Assembly (NCBI GenBank): GCA_002369295.1
Contig: DFDR01000229.1
Span: forward strand, 323 to 6,100
Reading direction: 5' to 3'
Length of the DNA: 5,778 bases
Source: Desulfovibrionaceae bacterium UBA3823
Lineage (GTDB): Bacteria; Desulfobacterota; Desulfovibrionia; Desulfovibrionales; Desulfovibrionaceae
A program made the translations under genes and the position numbers. Below are positions 1-5,762 of the stretch, piece after piece. Position 1 is the first letter of the stretch; each line of letters begins with the position of its first letter. The notes beneath the pieces were generated by a model, which saw only the letters and a program-made list of their open reading frames with translations, was not told where the DNA came from and ran no database searches.

Positions 1-1124
<1,124 letters not shown>

Positions 1125-1147
1125 GCTGTATCCAAATTTATAAAGTT

Positions 1148-1168
1148 TATCTGTCAAGATAGATATCT
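1148..1168. promoter_or_regulatory. Candidate RtcR upstream activator site (overlapping palindromes)
   Basis: TATCT-GTCA-AGATA (1148-1161) is a perfect 5-bp inverted repeat with a 4-base centre. It overlaps AGATATCT (1161-1168), a perfect 8-base palindrome. The first is centred about 108 bases upstream of the start site predicted from the -12 element, within the usual 80-150 range for enhancer-binding proteins. Because it is also only about 25-45 bases upstream of the rtcR start codon, binding here could affect rtcR itself. That RtcR binds here is inference from position and symmetry only. Confidence 0.4.
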
Positions 1169-1207
1169 GCTGGCGCAGGAGACAGCAACAAAAATTACTT
1201 GTCGCGA

Positions 1208-1220
1208 AATCAACAGGTTG
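1208..1220 (+). promoter_or_regulatory. IHF binding site candidate
   Basis: AATCAACAGGTTG matches the IHF core consensus WATCAANNNNTTR at every specified position. A run of five A (1190-1194) lies upstream of it, on the side where IHF sites commonly carry an A/T-rich element. It sits between the candidate activator palindromes and the -24/-12 promoter, where an IHF bend would bring bound activator to sigma-54 polymerase. The match is seen directly; occupancy is inferred. Confidence 0.6.
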
Positions 1221-1235
1221 CCTAGTGAGGCGAGT

Positions 1236-1252
1236 TTGGCACAGAACATGCT
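1236..1252 (+). promoter_or_regulatory. Sigma-54 (-24/-12) promoter of rtcAB
   Basis: TTGGCACAGAACATGCT fits the sigma-54 consensus TGGCAC-N5-TTGCW with one mismatch in the -12 block (ATGC for TTGC). The invariant GG (1238-1239) and GC (1250-1251) are separated by exactly 10 bases, as required. Transcription would start near 1263, giving a leader of about 69 bases before the rtcA ATG. The divergent gene encodes a sigma-54 activator, and E. coli rtcBA is driven by a RtcR/sigma-54 promoter, so context agrees with the motif. Confidence 0.88.
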
Positions 1253-1284
1253 ATGCTGAAAGCGTCACCGAAAACAACGTAAAC

Positions 1285-1318
1285 GCCGGGATGCCCCAGC
1301 CGGGGCAGGGACGCCGGC
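1285..1318 (+). promoter_or_regulatory. GC-rich hairpin in the rtcA leader, abutting the SD
   Basis: TGCCCC (1292-1297) and GGGGCA (1302-1307) form a perfect 6-bp stem with a 4-base AGCC loop. An outer pair GCCGG (1285-1289) with CCGGC (1314-1318) can close around it, leaving a small asymmetric internal loop. The outer arm ends at the base before the rtcA SD AAGGAG (1319-1324; 7 bases before ATG). It lacks a U-tract and is therefore not a terminator. A role in mRNA stability or translation is possible but not shown. Confidence 0.4.
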
Positions 1319-1331
1319 AAGGAGAAGCGGC

Positions 1332-2402
1332 ATGTCGCAGCAGGAACGCATTGTCATTGACGGCGCCATGGGGGAGGGCGGAGGCCAGGTGCTCAGGGCA
1401 TCGCTGGCCCTGTCCATGGCTCTGGGCAGGCCCTTTTGCATGGAGCATATCCGTGCCAAGCGAGACAAGCCTGGGCTCAAGCGCCAGCATCTCGCCTGCG
1501 TGAAGGCCTGCGCCCAGATCTGCCAGGCCAAGGTCGAAGGCGACGAGCTCAGCTCCATGCGCCTGCGCTTTGCCCCCGGCCCCGTGCAGCCAGGCTGCTG
1601 GCATTTTGCCGTCGGCACGGGGGGAAGCGCCATGCTGGTGCTCCAGGCCGTCCTTCCCCCCCTGCTGTTTGCCGGCAAGCCCTCGACGGTTGCCGTGGAG
1701 GGAGGAACCCACGTGCCCTGGGCACCGCCCTTCGAATTCATGGCCGAAACGCTCTTTCCCTGGCTTGGACGCATGGGAGCAAGCTGCCGGGCGAAGCTTG
1801 TCCGGGCCGGCTACATGCACAGCGGCGGGGGGCGCGTCGAGGTGGCAGTCGAGCCCGGCCAGCCGGGTCAGCCTTTCGAGGCCCTGCCTTTTGGCAGCTT
1901 CGAGGGTGCCTCGGCCTGCATCTACGGACACGGTCTGCCCGAGGGCGTGCTCAGCCGCGAAATCGGCACGCTGCTTGCCAAGGGGGAGGCGCTGGGACTT
2001 GCCAGAGAGCGCATCCGCCTGAACACGGGCCCCTGCGGGGAGGAGGGGCTCGTGCCCGACGGCGCCGGCAACATGGTCATGGTGACCCTTGCCCATGGCG
2101 GACGGCGCACCGTTGCCGCCGAATGCGGCTGGCGGGGGCGCAGCGCCGAGGCCGTCGCTGGCCATGCCTGCGCGCGGGCCCTTGCCTACCTGCGCTCCAT
2201 GGCGGATGCCGAAGCCTGCCTTGCTGACCAGATCCTTGTCCCTCTGGCCCTTGCCGGCGGGGGGACATTCACGGCCGAGCGCCTCACAAGCCATGCCGCC
2301 ACCTGCCTCAAGGTGCTGGAGCGCTTCACCGGCCGCAGGGCCCGCATCGAGAAGACCGCCAGAGGCGCCGCTGTCAGCGTGCCTCCGGCAGAAGCGGAGT
2401 AG
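1332..2402 (+). CDS. rtcA: RNA 3'-terminal phosphate cyclase RtcA
   Basis: RtcA uses ATP to convert an RNA 3'-phosphate (and 2'-phosphate) end into a 2',3'-cyclic phosphate through an adenylated-histidine intermediate, and it acts in the cytoplasm. The protein has 356 residues, slightly longer than E. coli RtcA (about 338). The N-terminus has the family signature DGAMGEGGGQVLRASLALS (10-28), including Glu15 and Arg22. KPGLKRQHL follows near residue 44, and the C-terminal block ADQILVPLALAGGGTFT precedes the histidine of TSHAATC, His321, which aligns with the adenylated His309 of E. coli. The start is fixed by AAGGAG (1319-1324), 7 bases before ATG. It is the first gene of the sigma-54 transcript and stops 4 bases before rtcB, so co-transcription and probable translational coupling are expected. 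No broken motif is seen. Confidence 0.96.
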   Translation: MSQQERIVIDGAMGEGGGQVLRASLALSMALGRPFCMEHIRAKRDKPGLKRQHLACVKACAQICQAKVEGDELSSMRLRFAPGPVQPGCWHFAVGTGGSAMLVLQAVLPPLLFAGKPSTVAVEGGTHVPWAPPFEFMAETLFPWLGRMGASCRAKLVRAGYMHSGGGRVEVAVEPGQPGQPFEALPFGSFEGASACIYGHGLPEGVLSREIGTLLAKGEALGLARERIRLNTGPCGEEGLVPDGAGNMVMVTLAHGGRRTVAAECGWRGRSAEAVAGHACARALAYLRSMADAEACLADQILVPLALAGGGTFTAERLTSHAATCLKVLERFTGRRARIEKTARGAAVSVPPAEAE

Positions 2403-2406
2403 TCCA

Positions 2407-3882
2407 ATGATCACAGCCAAGGAAATGAACGCCTTCGGGATTCCGCGCGATCCCGTCCTCATGCCGCTGGCCATGCGGCTTGCCAACACGGCCCTGGCCC
2501 GGGGCGCAGACCCTGGCCGCATGCGGGAAGAGCTGGCGCTCGTCTGCGCCAGGCCCGCAGCCCTGCGCGAACACCCCGTGCTGGGCGAGCTGGCGGCCGC
2601 GCTCGAGGCGAGGCTGCCCGATGGCGGACGCTTCGTGCCGAGAGCGGAGCCGGCCCCCTGGATCAGCTTTGGCGGCCCGGACATCGAGGCTGGCGCCATT
2701 GCCCAGATGGAGGCTGCAAGCGCCTTGCCCTGCGCCGTCAGGGGCGCTCTCATGCCGGATGCCCACGCCGGCTACGGCCTGCCCATAGGCGGCGTGCTCG
2801 CCGTGGAAGGGGCCGTCATCCCCTACGCCGTGGGCGTGGACATCGCCTGCCGCATGCGCCTCACGGTGCTCGACATGCCGGCCGGGGCGCTGGACGATGC
2901 CAGAAGGGACGCCTTGAGGGACGCCCTGGAGCGCGAGACGCGCTTCGGCCTGGGCGCCTGCTTCGAGAAGGGCGAGCGCCGGGAGCACGCCGTCATGGAC
3001 GAGGACTGGGACGTCTGCAGCGAGGCAGGGGTGTCCAGGGACAAGGCCTGGCAGCAGCTTGGCACCAGCGGCGGGGGCAACCACTTCGCCGAGTTCGGCG
3101 AGCTCCATCTGGCGCGGCCGGCCCTGCTTGGCGGACGGGAAGTGCCGGCAGGCGTGCATCTGGCCCTCCTGAGCCACTCCGGCAGCCGGGGTTCGGGCGA
3201 GGACGTGGCCAGCTTCTACAGCAGGCGGGCCATGGCGCTGCGTCCGGATCTTCCCAAGGAAATGCGTCATCTTGCCTGGCTCGACCTCGAAAGCGGGCTC
3301 GGCCGGCAGTACTGGGCCTGCATGGAGCTCATGGGCCGCTACGCCTCCGCCAGCCACGAGCTCATCCACAGACATGTCCTGGCACGGCTCGGCGCCGAAG
3401 CGCTGGCCTGCGTGGAAAACCACCACAACTTCGCCTGGATGGAGGAGCACGGCGGGAAGCGCCTGGTCGTCCACCGCAAGGGCGCCACGCCCGCAGGTCC
3501 CGGCGTCCAGGGCATCGTTCCCGGCTCCATGGCCAGCCCCGGCTTCGTTGTCCAGGGCCTGGGCTGCGAGGACGCCCTTGCCTCCTGCTCCCACGGCGCG
3601 GGCCGGCGCATGAGCCGGGCCGAGGCCTTCAGAACCCTCTCCAGGGAGAAGCTGGCGGAACTCCTGGCAGAAAGGCGCGTCGAGCTTGTCTCCGGCTCCC
3701 TCGACGAGAGTCCTGAGGCCTACAAGGACATTGCCGGGGTCATGGCCGGCCAGGCCAGGCTGGTGGACATCCTCGCCCGCTTCGAGCCCCGCCTTGTGAA
3801 GATGGCGCCTGAGCGGAAGACCCGGGGCGTTGGCAGGAAGCGCAAGGCCGGGAAGGCGGGGCAGGCCGGGTCGCGCGAGTAG
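2407..3882 (+). CDS. rtcB: RNA-splicing ligase RtcB (3'-P / 5'-OH RNA ligase)
   Basis: RtcB joins RNA 2',3'-cyclic phosphate or 3'-phosphate ends to 5'-OH ends using GTP and Mn2+. The 491-residue protein has all core motifs: MPDAHAGYG (116-124), VGVDIACRM (142-150) with metal ligands Asp145 and Cys148, GTSGGGNHF (219-227) with His226, SHSGSRG (256-262) with His257, ENHHNF (337-342) and SCSHGAGR (393-400), where His396 aligns with the guanylylated histidine (E. coli His337). YKDI follows near the C-terminus. It appears catalytically intact. Compared with E. coli RtcB (about 408 residues) it carries about 70 extra N-terminal residues, Ala/Leu/Arg-rich, and a basic tail of 25 residues (467-491, 9 Lys/Arg). 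ATG at 2407 is chosen because GGAG (2396-2399, inside the rtcA end) sits 7 bases upstream; the frame is open further upstream but only as a shadow of rtcA. Archease, the usual RtcB helper, is not in the window. Confidence 0.96.
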   Translation: MITAKEMNAFGIPRDPVLMPLAMRLANTALARGADPGRMREELALVCARPAALREHPVLGELAAALEARLPDGGRFVPRAEPAPWISFGGPDIEAGAIAQMEAASALPCAVRGALMPDAHAGYGLPIGGVLAVEGAVIPYAVGVDIACRMRLTVLDMPAGALDDARRDALRDALERETRFGLGACFEKGERREHAVMDEDWDVCSEAGVSRDKAWQQLGTSGGGNHFAEFGELHLARPALLGGREVPAGVHLALLSHSGSRGSGEDVASFYSRRAMALRPDLPKEMRHLAWLDLESGLGRQYWACMELMGRYASASHELIHRHVLARLGAEALACVENHHNFAWMEEHGGKRLVVHRKGATPAGPGVQGIVPGSMASPGFVVQGLGCEDALASCSHGAGRRMSRAEAFRTLSREKLAELLAERRVELVSGSLDESPEAYKDIAGVMAGQARLVDILARFEPRLVKMAPERKTRGVGRKRKAGKAGQAGSRE

Positions 3883-4026
3883 GCATGGCTGCCTTCGGCA
3901 CGGCGCTTGCATGGACGATGCCAGGGGCGCGGGGTTTGCCTGCTCCCCCGCCGGCGTGCTACTGGAAAGGCGTCGGCGTCTCGCCGCAAGCCGCGCATCA
4001 AGCCGCGCATCAAGGAGGGCTTTCCT
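3883..4026. other. rtcB to exported-protein spacer, no clear terminator
   Basis: These 144 bases hold no supportable gene. A GC hairpin, GCGGGG (3929-3934) with CCCCGC (3946-3951) and an 11-base loop, and a smaller one, CGGCG-TCT-CGCCG (3974-3986), lack following T-runs, so neither looks like an intrinsic terminator. No convincing sigma-70 or sigma-54 promoter was found. Read-through from rtcB into the next gene is therefore possible. I saw no tRNA-like or Y-RNA-like fold, which I looked for because some rtc loci carry Ro60/Y RNA genes. Confidence 0.5.
3987..4010 (+). repeat. 12-bp perfect tandem repeat just before an SD
   Basis: CAAGCCGCGCAT occurs twice in direct tandem (3987-3998 and 3999-4010), and a third unit begins as CAAGG, which becomes the SD AAGGAGG (4012-4018) of the next gene. 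A change in copy number would move sequence upstream of the SD without altering the SD-to-ATG distance. Confidence 0.85.
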
Positions 4027-4686
4027 ATGCTGAAGCGTACTGCGTCGCTCTTCTTCTGCATCCTGCTGGCAGCGCCCGCAGGCCCTGTCCTGGCCGACGA
4101 GTTCGATGCCATCATCTCGGAGCCCCCGAAGCCGGAAACGGAACCGGAGGTGCCCTTCTTCGGCGACCAGGTGATCGTCGAGGAGGAGAAGCCCGAGCCC
4201 AAGCCGAAGTCCGAACGCAGGCCCGTGGCGGAAAAGCCGAAGCCCGAGCGCAGGCCTGTGGCCGAGGCCAAGCCGAGGCGGCAGTCCAACCGCCTCGAGA
4301 TTCCGGCTGACGCGGCCAGGCGCAACGACCTCTCCTTCCTCAAGGGCTGCTGGTACTTCGAGCGCCAGGCTCTGCGCGCCGACGCGCCCGGCGCCCCCTT
4401 TCTCGGCATGATTCAGGACCGCTTCTGCTTCAACGCCCACGGCCAGGGCACCTTCACCCAGCGCTACCTCGATTCGGGGCGCGAGTACTCGAGTCCGGCC
4501 AGGGCGAGCTTTTCCGGCGGCAGGCTCGTGCTCCACCATCCCGCCTTCCGCAACATGCACGGCCGCCGCCTCTCAGGCACCTTTACCTGCAACGGCCAAG
4601 ATGCGGGCACGGTCTGCCGGACCTATACGCCCGACAGCCGCTACCTCTCCCACCACGGCTCAGTGCGCATCTCACGAAGGCCGTAG
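4027..4686 (+). CDS. Exported protein of unknown function with Pro/Lys/Arg-rich linker and four-cysteine C-terminal domain
   Basis: I do not recognise the family. The 219-residue protein starts with a typical signal peptide: MLKR, a hydrophobic stretch over 8-19, and a likely cleavage after VLA at residue 23. Residues 31-87 are low-complexity, rich in Pro, Glu, Lys and Arg, with an 11-residue tandem repeat KPKSERRPVAE / KPKPERRPVAE (59-69, 70-80); this looks like an extended linker. Residues about 98-219 form a compact domain beginning DLSFLKGCWYF (101-111), with cysteines at 108, 134, 188 and 197 that could form two disulfides after export. ATG at 4027 is preferred over 3907 because of the SD AAGGAGG (4012-4018), 8 bases upstream, and the immediate signal peptide; the longer start would bury it behind 40 unrelated residues. 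GC content matches rtcAB. A periplasmic or cell-surface location is inferred; a link to RNA repair is not shown. Confidence 0.82.
   Translation: MLKRTASLFFCILLAAPAGPVLADEFDAIISEPPKPETEPEVPFFGDQVIVEEEKPEPKPKSERRPVAEKPKPERRPVAEAKPRRQSNRLEIPADAARRNDLSFLKGCWYFERQALRADAPGAPFLGMIQDRFCFNAHGQGTFTQRYLDSGREYSSPARASFSGGRLVLHHPAFRNMHGRRLSGTFTCNGQDAGTVCRTYTPDSRYLSHHGSVRISRRP
4201..4266 (+). repeat. 33-bp imperfect tandem repeat coding for 11-residue units
   Basis: Two units (4201-4233 and 4234-4266) encode KPKSERRPVAE and KPKPERRPVAE, differing in one residue and a few bases. They lie in the linker of the exported protein. An extra partial copy (AKPRRQ) follows. Being in frame, gain or loss of a unit would only change linker length. 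Confidence 0.85.
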
Positions 4687-4800
4687 AGCGAAGCGCCGGT
4701 CGCGGCGCGCCTCTTGAGAAGCTCGCAGCGACAGGATGGATAGAGCTCACCATCTGGATCTGAAAAGTAAAAGTGACGCTTTTATCGAGGAGAACTCGAG
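4687..4800. other. Spacer before the ankyrin gene, with SD
   Basis: The 114-base spacer changes from GC-rich near 4687-4715 to mixed composition near 4765, marking the border of the AT-richer ankyrin gene. AAAAG-TGACG-CTTTT (4769-4783) can form a weak 5-bp hairpin without the GC content of a terminator. TTGAGA (4714-4719) resembles a -35, but the hexamer 17 bases on, TGGATA, is a poor -10, so no promoter is called. GAGGAG (4787-4792) is a good SD, 8 bases before the ATG at 4801. Confidence 0.5.
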
Positions 4801-5175
4801 ATGATAAAACAATGCATATATGCAGTATTTATAGTTGTCTTGTTTGCCGGATCAGCGTGTGCAGATATTTGGCAATCACTTGAGGAAGGCGACGTGAAAG
4901 CTGTACGGGATGAATTAGCCAAAGGCATTGACGTCAATAGCCAAGCCACGGATGGCAGAACGTTGCTTATTCACGCCCTCTATAGCGACCAGGTGGATGT
5001 TGCCAAGATGCTCATTGCTCAGGGTGCTGATGTGAAAAAAGCCGTGGAGCGGACATCATGCAAGGGCAGACGGCGCTGCACTGGGCAAGAGATGCGGAAC
5101 TCGTCAAAATGCTTCTTGCGCGCGGAGCAAATGTCAATGCCAAAGATGCTGACGGCAACACGCCGCTGCATGTAG
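4801..5175 (+). CDS. Exported ankyrin-repeat protein, N-terminal part (frame lost near codon 80)
   Basis: ATG at 4801 has SD GAGGAG 8 bases upstream. The product begins with a signal peptide: a single Lys, a hydrophobic core over about 6-19, and a likely cut after ACA at residue 21; Cys20 is a poor lipobox because Gly sits at -3. Residues 23-48 resemble a capping ankyrin repeat (LEEGDVKAVRDELAKGIDVN) and 51-78 a second repeat ending AKMLIAQGADV. Beyond Lys79-Lys80 the frame gives residues unlike ankyrin and stops at 5173-5175 after 124 codons, while the ankyrin pattern continues in the -1 frame. The genuine part is therefore about 4801-5040, and the remainder to 5175 is probably out-of-frame. 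If joined by a -1 shift at the A-run, the whole protein would be 309 residues with nine repeats. Ankyrin repeats bind proteins; the partner here is unknown. Confidence 0.75.
   Translation: MIKQCIYAVFIVVLFAGSACADIWQSLEEGDVKAVRDELAKGIDVNSQATDGRTLLIHALYSDQVDVAKMLIAQGADVKKAVERTSCKGRRRCTGQEMRNSSKCFLRAEQMSMPKMLTATRRCM
5031..5060 (+). other. -1 frame disruption in the ankyrin gene at an A6 run
   Basis: Upstream ankyrin coding is in the frame of 4801 and downstream coding is in the frame of 5058, a -1 difference. The downstream frame has a TGA at 5028-5030, so the switch must fall after 5030 and before the GQTALHWA repeat starting at about 5064. The zero frame reads GTG AAA AAA GCC over 5032-5043. 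One extra A, or slippage by one base, would give GTG AAA AAA AGC and continue straight into the downstream repeats. A missing G in the GCGG at 5049-5052 would work too. The heptamer is not the classic A-AAA-AAG in the needed phase. Confidence 0.8.
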
Positions 5176-5729
5176 CGGCCGTCAAAGCGCCTCGAGACGT
5201 GGTAGAGCTCCTTGTTGCCCATGGTGCCGATCGCAATGCCAAAAACGACAGGGACAGGACGCCTATGCACTGCGCTGCGATTGCAGGCCAGAAAGATGCC
5301 GTTGAGCTGCTGATCACGGACAGCAATCTGAGCGCCCATGACAACAGCGGCGCAACGCCACTACATGATGCATTGGAGAATGAGCATGTTGCAGTGGCAA
5401 AGTTGTTGATAGAGAAGGGCGCGGATGTCAATGCCAAAGATAAATATGACATACCACCACTGCACATAGCATTGGAAAAATGTCTTGTCGATATTGCTAA
5501 ATTGCTTATCGATAAAGGGGCAGATATAAACGCTAAATGCAAGCACGATAGAACGCCGTTGCATTTTGCAGCGTACAATGGTCTCAAAGATATGGTTGAG
5601 CTACTTCTTGCTAAAGGTGCAGACACCACTGTGCGAACTACAGACGGAGACTGCTATAACTGTACGCCACTTGATTGGGCTAAAGTGCAGAACAAAACAG
5701 AAATCGTCGAGATTTTGCGATCCAAGTAG
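5058..5729 (+). CDS. Ankyrin-repeat protein, C-terminal part (seven repeats)
   Basis: This frame encodes 223 residues from ATG 5058, almost all ankyrin repeat. The repeat turns are TALH (5-8), TPLH (35-38), TPMH (68-71), TPLH (100-103), PPLH (133-136), TPLH (166-169) and TPLD (203-206), with helices such as VAKLLIEKGADVNAK between them. The first is about four residues short and the last (Cys199, Cys202) has an insertion before TPLD, as in a C-terminal cap. There is no signal peptide, so if made alone it would stay in the cytoplasm. It most likely is the rest of the gene starting at 4801, separated by a frameshift. However, GGAG (5046-5049) lies 8 bases before this ATG, so independent initiation cannot be excluded. 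Codon use drifts to A/T, unlike rtcAB, suggesting transfer. Confidence 0.75.
   Translation: MQGQTALHWARDAELVKMLLARGANVNAKDADGNTPLHVAAVKAPRDVVELLVAHGADRNAKNDRDRTPMHCAAIAGQKDAVELLITDSNLSAHDNSGATPLHDALENEHVAVAKLLIEKGADVNAKDKYDIPPLHIALEKCLVDIAKLLIDKGADINAKCKHDRTPLHFAAYNGLKDMVELLLAKGADTTVRTTDGDCYNCTPLDWAKVQNKTEIVEILRSK
5131..5441 (+). repeat. 17-bp exact direct repeat inside the ankyrin coding region
   Basis: ATGTCAATGCCAAAGAT occurs at 5131-5147 and again at 5425-5441, 294 bases apart and in the same frame, each encoding the V-N-A-K-D turn. The distance is a multiple of three, so recombination between copies would remove three repeats without breaking the frame. Confidence 0.85.
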
Positions 5730-5738
5730 ATAATCGTC

Positions 5739-5762
5739 CCTTAAAAAATGGCTTTTTTGAGG
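5739..5762. terminator. Possible weak terminator hairpin after the ankyrin gene
   Basis: CCTTAAAAAA (5739-5748), loop TGGC (5749-5752) and TTTTTTGAGG (5753-5762) pair fully over 10 positions with one G-U pair, beginning 9 bases after the TAG at 5727-5729. The stem is mostly A-T, and no T-run follows it; the T6 lies within the 3' arm. It could stop transcription weakly in either direction or protect the mRNA 3' end. The remaining bases to 5778 show no gene. Confidence 0.45.

Larger units (their letters stand above)
1125..1331. promoter_or_regulatory. Divergent rtcR/rtcA control region
   Basis: This 207-base spacer separates the divergent starts of rtcR and rtcA. Its rtcR-proximal half is AT-rich, unlike the genes beside it. 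Reading towards rtcA it contains AT-rich palindromes (1148-1168), an A-tract (1190-1194), an IHF core match (1208-1220), a -24/-12 promoter (1236-1252), a GC hairpin in the leader (1285-1318) and a strong SD (1319-1324). That order, activator site then bending site then sigma-54 promoter, is the standard arrangement of an enhancer-dependent promoter. For rtcR, the minus strand has TATAAA (complement of 1137-1142) as a possible -10 element, but nothing well spaced matches a -35, so its promoter is not resolved. Confidence 0.8.

Noticed and set aside
1129..1157. TTGACA on the minus strand (complement of 1152-1157) as the rtcR -35
   Set aside because: At 17-base spacing the -10 would be TGGATA, only 2 of 6 matches, and would overlap the SD; TATAAA is only 7 bases away.
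1185..1221. GCAAC (1185-1189) and GTTGC (1217-1221) as an operator
   Set aside because: Five-base arms 27 bases apart are expected by chance, and the right arm overlaps the IHF match.
2089..2406. Longer N-terminus for rtcB from an ATG at 2089
   Set aside because: It overlaps the rtcA coding frame by over 300 bases; ATG 2407 has a well-spaced SD and a sensible N-terminus.
1251..2753. 500-codon open frame on the minus strand over rtcA
   Set aside because: Low-complexity Gly/Ala/His-rich antisense of rtcA with no recognisable motif; rtcA is certain.
3924..3986. Intrinsic terminator after rtcB
   Set aside because: Short GC stems are present but none is followed by a T-run.
3907..4026. Upstream start for the exported protein
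   Set aside because: The extra 40 residues are Arg-rich and come before a clear signal peptide; the strong SD serves ATG 4027.
2374..4560. 728-codon open frame on the minus strand over rtcB and the next gene
   Set aside because: It spans two real genes and a spacer in antisense, and its translation is a typical GC-rich shadow.
5035..5041. Programmed -1 frameshifting of the dnaX type
   Set aside because: A-AAA-AAG needs AAA AAG in the zero frame; here the zero frame reads AAA AAA GCC, and no clear downstream stimulatory stem was found. Kept only as one option.
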